A stretch of DNA of 64,000 nt from the NCBI GenBank assembly GCA_018340805.1, contig JACMZG010001913.1:39070771-39134770 (forward strand), given 5' to 3'. How positions within the stretch are numbered: position 1 is the stretch's first letter; each line of letters begins with the position of its first letter. Position numbers and translations under genes: made by a program. The notes beneath the pieces are model-generated. The model did no database searches. It was not told the DNA's origin and saw only the letters and a program-made list of their open reading frames with translations. The DNA comes from Microvelia longipes. Taxonomy: Eukaryota > Arthropoda > Insecta > Hemiptera > Veliidae. Shown piece after piece: positions 52,401-61,400 of the stretch.

Positions 52401-55400
52401 AAACCAAAATTTTGGTTAAAACCTTAAATATCGAATATATTTATTTCCTAAATAAAAACGGATGTAGAAATATCCATTATATTATATATTTAATTATATA
52501 TTTGTTTATTTATTTTTATCTATACATCTATATACATCTATTTATATGTTTAATCATTTTTAATCATTACTATTATAGCATACCTACTTTTAGATTTAAT
52601 ATTTAAAACAAAATTAATTAAAATAGAAATCTTAAAAATAGTATAAGAGAAAAATACTGACCCTCCACGGCACAAGATGAATATTTTTATTGATCTTTCG
52701 TGGAGGGCTTACCTATCAATCAATAATTGTGCACATATGAAGTACGTAAAATATAAAAATTCTGGCGCGGTGGTCCGCATGTCGGGCGAATTTCCTTTGG
52801 ATGCGAGCTCTCAAACCCAGAGTACCTGGGTTCAAATCCTAGTAGGGACAATAATTTTTTATCGTTTTTTTACTAAATATAAGTTTACAACTAAAAATAA
52901 TTCTGGCGCGGTGGTCCGCATGTCGGGCGAATTTCCTTTGGATGCGTGTTTCCGTGCTTTTTACGTTATATAAGTTTACAACTACTAAATAAATAATTCC
53001 GGCGCGGTGCTCCGCTGTCGGGCGAATTTCATGTAGAATGCGTGTTTCCGTGCTAAAGAACCCATTTCTTGCTTATGCAAAAACCATGCCCATCTCGTGG
53101 TTCCGGTTCATACTTTAGAACCTAAGCAGTTACTCAATTGTCAAGCACTGCTCGTAACTCATTTTGTCTGTATTTTCCAAAGGAAATGCGCATAATTATC
53201 CAGTTGGTTATACAAAACTATGCCTCTAAAATTAGAAGTACGCACTATTATTTGCACTAATTTAAAGATCAGTTACTTATCTTTAAGCTTAGTAAGTTAT
53301 CTTAAAAGGTTTTAGCGCATTTCCTTTGGAAAATACAGACAAAATGAGTTACGAGCAGTGCTTGACAATTGAGTAACTGCTTAGGTTCTAAAGTATGAAC
53401 CGGAACCACGAGATGGGCATGGTTCTTGCATAAGCAAGAAATGGGTTCTTTAGCACGGAAACACGCATTCTACATGAAATTCGCCCGACAGCGGAGCACC
53501 GCGCCGGAATTATTTATTAGTAGTTGTAAACTTATAATGTAAAAAGCACGGAAACACGCATCCAAAGGAAATTCGCCCGACATGCGGACCACCGCGCCAG
53601 AATTATTTTTAGTTGTAAACTTATATTTAGTAAAAAAACGATAAAAAATTATTGTCCCTACTAGGATTTGAACCCAGGTACTCTGGGTTTGAGAGCTCGC
53701 ATCCAAAGGAAATTCGCCCGACATGCGGACCACCGCGCCAGAATTATTTTCTAGTTGTAAACTTATATTTAGTAAAAAAAAAAACGATAAAAATTATCGA
53801 CCCTTCCAGGATGTGAACCCAGGTACCCTGAGTTTGAGTGGTCGTATTGACTCCGGACCACTGCCATTCAACTCAGAGGCCCAAAAAACATTGAAAACGA
53901 CACCCTACTCGAAATTTAATTTTCAACGACCGTAATGTTGGTTTTCTATATTTTTTGTGGTTTTTTCGACTTTTTGGTAACTTTAAGTGGTCGTATCGTC
54001 TTCGGACCGGTTTCATTTGATTCAGCGCCCAAAATTACATAGAAAACGACACCCTACTCGAAATTTATTTTTTATCGACCTAAATTTTGGTTTTTTGGTA
54101 ATTTACAATGGTTTTTTTGGACTTTTTGGTCACTTAGAGTGGTCGTATCGACTTCGGACCGGTTTCATTCGATTCAGCGCCTCAAAATACATAAATATTG
54201 ACCTTTTTCGCGGCAAAAAATATTAACCCTGAATTTTGCTGATTTTTTGAAAATTTCGCTGACTCAGCAAACCGGGTTAATGACGTCACAAAACCTGGTT
54301 TTCAATAGGGTTCGTGTCCTCCCGAAGGTTGATTTTTGTACCAAGTTTGGTTAAAAAATATTAATCCGTTCGAAAAGATAGAGTGTTTACAGAAAGTGTC
54401 TAGAAATACATATATATATATATACATATACATATTATATATATATATATATATAAAGTCTCGCGAAAATTTTTTTTTCGTCATTAGGGACCTCTGAAAC
54501 GGATTTGTGTCGTGGTCCGAGGTTCGAATTCCGCCATGACGCCTATCCCATTAGCGAATTTTTTCCCAAAGGAAATTCGCTAAAATAAAGGTTATTTAAA
54601 AAAAATAAAAATAAAAAAAATAAAATCTAAAGTAGTATGGTATATACTGATACTGACTCAGTGAGTCGAGTCGACAGGTCCCCAGTCTCAGATTTATCAA
54701 ACCATTCCAAATCCTGCCTCAGAACCTGGCTTAGAAACCTTTTTCTTAACTTACCCACTATTCTATCACAGGTAACTTCCCAGCAGTAAATCTAGACAAA
54801 ACATTTACGAATAAGTATCAGAAAATAATACTTGATGAATACAAAGATAATGCATTGAATGAGTGATATAATATGATGTAGCAATCAGATAAGTGCTTGG
54901 CCATAAGGTAATGCTCAACCAGAATCTTCGCTAGAGAAATGTTTTAGACTTATCTTACAGGTTCTTAATAGATTGTAACCATGCCTGAATAACCTGGGGA
55001 CAGTTAAAGAATTGCTGTACTGAAAAGTCTAATAAACTCATAATTAAGAGTAGCTAACTTAAAAACTATTTAGTCTAAGACAAAATGACACGTTTTTAGG
55101 TTATAGTGTTCTTCTTCGAGATAAATAGACATATCTATTCCATACTGAGATTAAACCACTCATAATCCCCGTAAATATTTAACAGGAAACTAAGAAACTT
55201 TATATTATATTATAATTTTAATTATCTGCTCACGGAAGCAAAATAAATCATTACTAAACTAATTATACGCAGAAAAGTAGGGTTTTGCTGATCTTTTACT
55301 CAAAAATAGGCAGGGAAAGTACACAAATCCTTTTTATCTCCAGACAGTGTATAATGTAAAGTTTATTGACTAGTTTTTAGATAGTTAAAAGTTACTTTTC

Positions 55401-58400
55401 ACTCCCTTAGGAGTAACTTAGTTTACTTGGGTAAGTAACTTAAGTTACTTACAGGTAACTTAAGTTACTTGTGAGTAACTTTTTCTCCCTTGGCAATAAA
55501 AAGTGTTTCCTATTATTGGGTTATTAGAGCCAATTATATCATTTTTTTTGGAGATTGGTAGCCAAAAATTTTATTGGCTCAAAATCCGTTTCAGAACAAA
55601 AGAAGTTGTTTGAGGGCAATAAAACAATTTTTTTTATTTCTTTAGGGGCAGCACCCCCAAAATTTATAAGAGGGACTTGAACAAAAAAAATATTGGCCAA
55701 ATCCGATTCAGGTCCCCAAAAATTTAGAATAAAATGCAAAAAAACTTAAATAAAATAAAATCAACGTCTGGAGATAAAATCTTGTATGCACCTTGGGAGT
55801 AAAATGTTATTTTCCCCTCGTAATCACCTGCCTCAGTTTTGGCCCGGGAGTTAATAGTCATAACTATAAATCCCTCGGCTTCGCCTCGGGAGTTAAATAC
55901 TTTGGTTCCCTCGGCTTACGCCTTAAAATAATAGCATTTTTAACTCCCTTGGTGCATAAATAACTATTGATCCTATACTAAAAGTTAGGCCCAAATTCAG
56001 CAAGGATTTCTATAGAAATCCTTAGGCAGAAAAACGCAGCAAAACTGCTTGTTTTAACTATGAGTTAAATTATTTAACTAGGTATTATTAAATTACCAGG
56101 TATTATTATATTATTAATTATTATTAAACTAGGTATATTATTTTATGGTCATAATACTATGGTCTTATTTTCTGTCAATTACTATAAAATCAATTAATAA
56201 CTAATAATATCTTTAATTTACTAATTTTAATGAACATAAAAATAAAATAAAAAATCGGGTACGGGGTACCTCGGAACTTTTCCTCATTACATCGAATTCA
56301 CTATGGTCATCCTCCCTGCATCGGACTCGCTTCGGTCGTCTTCAGATAGTAAATGCATTCGTATCATTCTCAGTGGTCACCCATACAGCACTGACCACGG
56401 TCAATGCTCCTTCATTTTTATAATCCAACAAAAATCATAGATACACTTGTCGTATTGAAGCGAAACTTAGTGTACTTATTGCATAAGTAAAGATATAATA
56501 CACTACTTGTACTAAATTTCAACCCAATTGAATCATATTCTAATTTTTTACAGTTTTTAAAAAACATACACATATTTGTGTATGTTTTTATACATAAACA
56601 TTCAATAAAAATTGAATGACGCATTATCATCGCTGATAATGCGATGGAACTTGGCACATATGTTAGTCTTATACATAGTCACATCTCAATCTGATCGTAA
56701 AATTTCGACAATTTAGCATAAACTACCTGGGTGCTATGACGATAGCAGACACAAAAATACTTAAAGACACACACACACATACAGACAACTTTGCGAAAAC
56801 CACTCAGGAGGCCTCAAAAACGCCTAAAACGGATAATTCCGGTTTCATCCTGGTTTCTGGTTTTTTTTACGAACACAATACTTATCGTATACAGCTAAGG
56901 TATAAATGAGAAAAAGTAAAAATTAATTGTAGATTTTTTATCCTATAAATAAAAAACAGCTGATTAAATTACACATGTTTTGCTTATTGTTTTGGTCAAG
57001 GTCAAGTCTATTTATATTTGCTTATCACCTCTATTTTATCAAATTTAATTGTTCTTTCCTACATTTGTTATTTTAGAACATGAATATGCTTAATTATGAT
57101 AACACCCCACCGGATGTTAACCATATCTTTAAGCAGCAAAGCGCGATTTTATCATTCTTTTTGGAAAAAAATGTTTGACGAATAATTGATTATAACTTAA
57201 TTATCTAAGTAGTGAGTCTTTTTATTTAATAATTAAAGTGAGCAGAAAAAAATATTTTACTCATTATTGTAGAATAATTGATTAGATTAGCTGCGTCCGT
57301 ACCCCTAGAACCCAGATCAGCCGGGTTATCAGCGGACTTAACATGCAGCCATTGAGAGCCATTGGTACCCGTTGGCAACAAAGCTCATTAAGCCAACTTA
57401 AAACAATGGTAGAGTCTGAGAAGAAGTAATATTTCGGTGCCTCAGGTAAGCGATTACCGAAATCCTTGAGCTGATCAGCTAGTTTCGCGGCAAGAAGAGA
57501 AGCACACAACTCTAAACGAGGAATTGAGAGTGGCTTAACGGGAGCTAATTTAGTTTTTGACATTATTAAATGCATCCGAATTTCTACTGGGGAAGAAGTG
57601 CGAAGGTAAGCTGCAGCACAGTAGGCCATTTCAGAAGCAATGCAAAAATGAGTATTTCGAAGTTGGTGGTCTCGTCCTGAATAATCCATCGAGGTATGTT
57701 GATCCTTTCTATGTCGGAGAGTTGTGTCAAAAAGGCGATCCATTTATCCTTTAGAGCCTCTGGCAGGGTAGCGTCCCAGTCCAGTCCAAGCTGATTGTAT
57801 CAAGGCCTTAGCACAAATTACTATAGGTCCAAGAAAACCCAAGGGATCATAATATATCCTCGAAATAGCTTTTAGTACCGCCCTCTTTGTGTAAACATGA
57901 TCCCACTCCTGACACCATATTGTAGGATTGCAATGATAGAAGAGGATTAATAAAGACACTCGGAAAACAGACATAACGACATAATAAACATATATTGAAA
58001 ACGCTGTCTTACAGTGTAGCCAACATTAAACATTATTTAAAAAACTAAATATAGATCTTTACAACACTCATCAAGGCAGAAAATAAAACATTGCTGACAC
58101 ATGGAACTTGCCTGCCTCGGTTGAACCTCGGGAAATAATTTTTGTACCCTTCCTTTGCTTTCGGCTCGGATACAAAATTTTAAAAAAATTAATGGGAGCT
58201 AAATTCCTCATTTCTACCTACTTACATAAATAAATTTTGTTGAAATGGACCTAAACCTCATCAAAAACTCCTAAACCCTAAGAGGACATCCAATCAAGAC
58301 AACCGGAGCCTCCGGCCAAGTCGTCATAATATTTAGTCGCATAATATAAGTTAAAAGAAAGATATCAAATACATACTTAGTATAAGACCTATACGTACCT

Positions 58401-61400
58401 CAGTAAATGCAGTAGTTAGAGATATAATACCTATTATTAGATATACAAGGGCATTATTACTTAAATTTGTGCTGCTACCTATATCATCTGATCCTGGCAT
58501 GAATGGATCGTAGCTAGAAACAAATATAAGCTTTTATTATAAACGACATTAGAAAAAAATTAAATAACGTTTTTATATACTAGTAATTCATAAAGTGGAC
58601 TGATCAATTTTTGTATTACTTCTTCGGGGGCGGCCCCCTAAAAAGTTATAATGGAAAACTGACCAAAAAAACTTTTTATCGACTCAAAATACGCTGGTCG
58701 AGCAAAAATCGAGGTCAAAAGAAGCTAGTTAGAGCAATAAAAAATGTTTGATTATTTTTTTTGGGGGGGGGGGGGGTTCAGCACCCCTAAAATTTATTAG
58801 GTTTGTGCGACCTATAAAAATAAGAATATGACAATAATTAAAAGACGTCAACGTCTGAAGATAAAATCTTTTTTGCACCTAAAAAATGAAAAATCTTTTT
58901 GGAGTAAAATGCTTTTCCCCTCGGAATTTCCTCCCTCGACTTTGCCTCGGGAGTTAAATGCTTTGGTTCCCTTGGAACCAAATATCTGCTCAGGGAAATA
59001 ATAGCATTCTTTACCCCCTTGGTGCACAAATAATTATAATAACTCATCAAATCATAGCAATTTATTTAATATCACATTATAATTTTTAATATTTAACCAA
59101 TGTTTACTGTAAATTTTATTTTTATATTTCTCATTTTTCCATTACAACTTTTGTTAAAAGTTTGTATAAATCAAAAACTTATTCTATTCATAAAAATTTA
59201 TACTAAATTTAAAAATAAATAAAGTTAGTCTTTCCACAGATGATTTATTATTATAAAACAAAGCCAGCTTTCAACCTGAACGGTCATCATCAGTGCATAG
59301 AACCCAATAAATTAGAAGAATTAATCTAATTTATTGGGTTCTAGGCACTGATGATGACCGTTCAAGTTGAAAGCTGGCTTTGTTTTATAATAATAAATCA
59401 TCTGTGGAAAGACTAACTTTATTTATTTATAAGCTTATTCCACATCTCAGTATTTATCGGATATACTAAATTTATTCATATATATTTTACTTTTTTAAAC
59501 TATTAGTAGGTTATTCATAGATAATAAATCAAATTAAAAAACAATTTTATCTACTCACTTAAATATAGTTTGTTCTACAATGGTTGTATGATTTAATACT
59601 ATTGCTATTTGATCATTTACACTCTTCCTCTAAAAATAACAAAACAAATATGTTTCACTTACAATTAATTTTTAAAAAAATTTTTTAGTTTTTTCTGATA
59701 TTAAAAATATTAGATATTGGGGCATGTTATCTTGTGATTTTAGAACATATCGTGAAATCATGTATTATGCATTTCGTTCTTAAAGCCTTGAGGAAAAGCT
59801 AATAAATCCCATAATTTCAACCCATAACTAAATGCCCCAAATTTGGAATATAGACTACAATATTTTGAGATTATGTTCTCAATTAAATTCCAAAGAAATT
59901 TTATTTATTTAAATTTATATTTTTAGCAAATATTTATAAACAATTATGCTTAAATTATGGATTTTTATGTTATTAGACCGGTCAATCAAACCAACATTTC
60001 AGCTGAGAAAAATTACATTTTTAAATTTGTCTTAATAATGAAATAAAAACTTGGTATAAATAAATAAAATTCTTCTTGATCTTTAAAAGTATCGTATTTT
60101 ATGTTTTTCGGGTTTTTAAATCAAATTAAGAAGGTCCCAAAACGACATGACTAAAACACACTCCACCATTGTGGTCGTCGAGCACAATGAAACCACATAA
60201 GAGGTCTATGCCATATAGATAGTATACCATGTTAAATGTTCGGGTACAACACCTTTTAAAGTAACAAAACCCTTTATAATATCATTTAAAAATTGATCAA
60301 AATTTTCGAATCACAAAAATTAAGACACAAATCGCAAGAATCAAATTTATATAAAAACCCATGTAAGCATAGTTGCTAAACTAAAACAAAAGATACAGGA
60401 CATCATTTCTTTACGCAGGATCTCTATAAAGTCAGTAAAATTCCTTAACAGGCTTATTCCGAATCACTTTGCCTTTGGTCAAAGTAATTACTGATTAATC
60501 ACCGTAACAGCTTCACTTGATACAACAGATATAAAATTTACCTCATAGATAATCTCTAGAATAGAGTTAACTACTCGTCCTAATACTATAGCTGAGACTG
60601 GATTCACTAATCCGTTGATTAAAGCACAGCATAGTCCTAATATCAGCAATATGTAATCTCTACTTGTGCAATATTCCAACTAAAAACAAAAAATATAATG
60701 GGTATAGAATGTCGGAACATATACAAAAGTGTCAGACAGAAGTTAAAAGTGTATTCGGTGCTGGTCCCTAGCGGCAGCTCCGGAACTAACTTTCTTTCCC
60801 AAAACATTATTTAAATATTTCTAAGTTATAATTATGAAATCATCTGATTCATTATTGCCATATAACAACACGAGTATCTACTTGAAATAGGTCATTACTA
60901 TAGACACACTATTTGGATAAATCGGTAAAAAGCCAAGAGTAATTTGCTAAAAACGACGACAGAAGTGCATTCTCGTAGTTGGCATAGTAAACTACCAAGT
61001 AACGTACTAGCGCCCCTGTTAACTGGCTACGGAACTAACCTTTTCTTGTCCGATATAATAAATCAAAGGACCATCTTTCTTTAACTACGTATTCTTTGGT
61101 CTATTGATATTTTTGTTCAAAAGAAATACCCATCACGCATTCGTTTTTAAGAATTAGGGAAAGGGGGATATTCCATTCCCAACACCCCTCTCAAAGTGAT
61201 TTTAATTTGAAACTATAACTCATATTAATATACTAGATTAGCAGAGTCAGTCAGTCATTACGGTCGAGACTTTTATAAAATGTATTCTATAACAAGAGAA
61301 GGTTTCGTGAATTTCTAAAGGGAAAATAAGCTTATGAGATTGGATTCATGGGGGGGGGGATGAGAGGAGGTGGCGCAGAAAGCACAGTCATACGTATATA

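Noticed and set aside
52755..52860. A functional tRNA gene in the palindrome (GGTTCAAATCC B-box)
   Set aside because: No matching acceptor stem or clear A-box spacing; the module is repeated and truncated, so it is SINE-like.
60488..60679. A start of the transporter at 60,679
   Set aside because: The codon is TTG, directly after a good splice acceptor, and the exon upstream (61,837-61,903) joins in phase.
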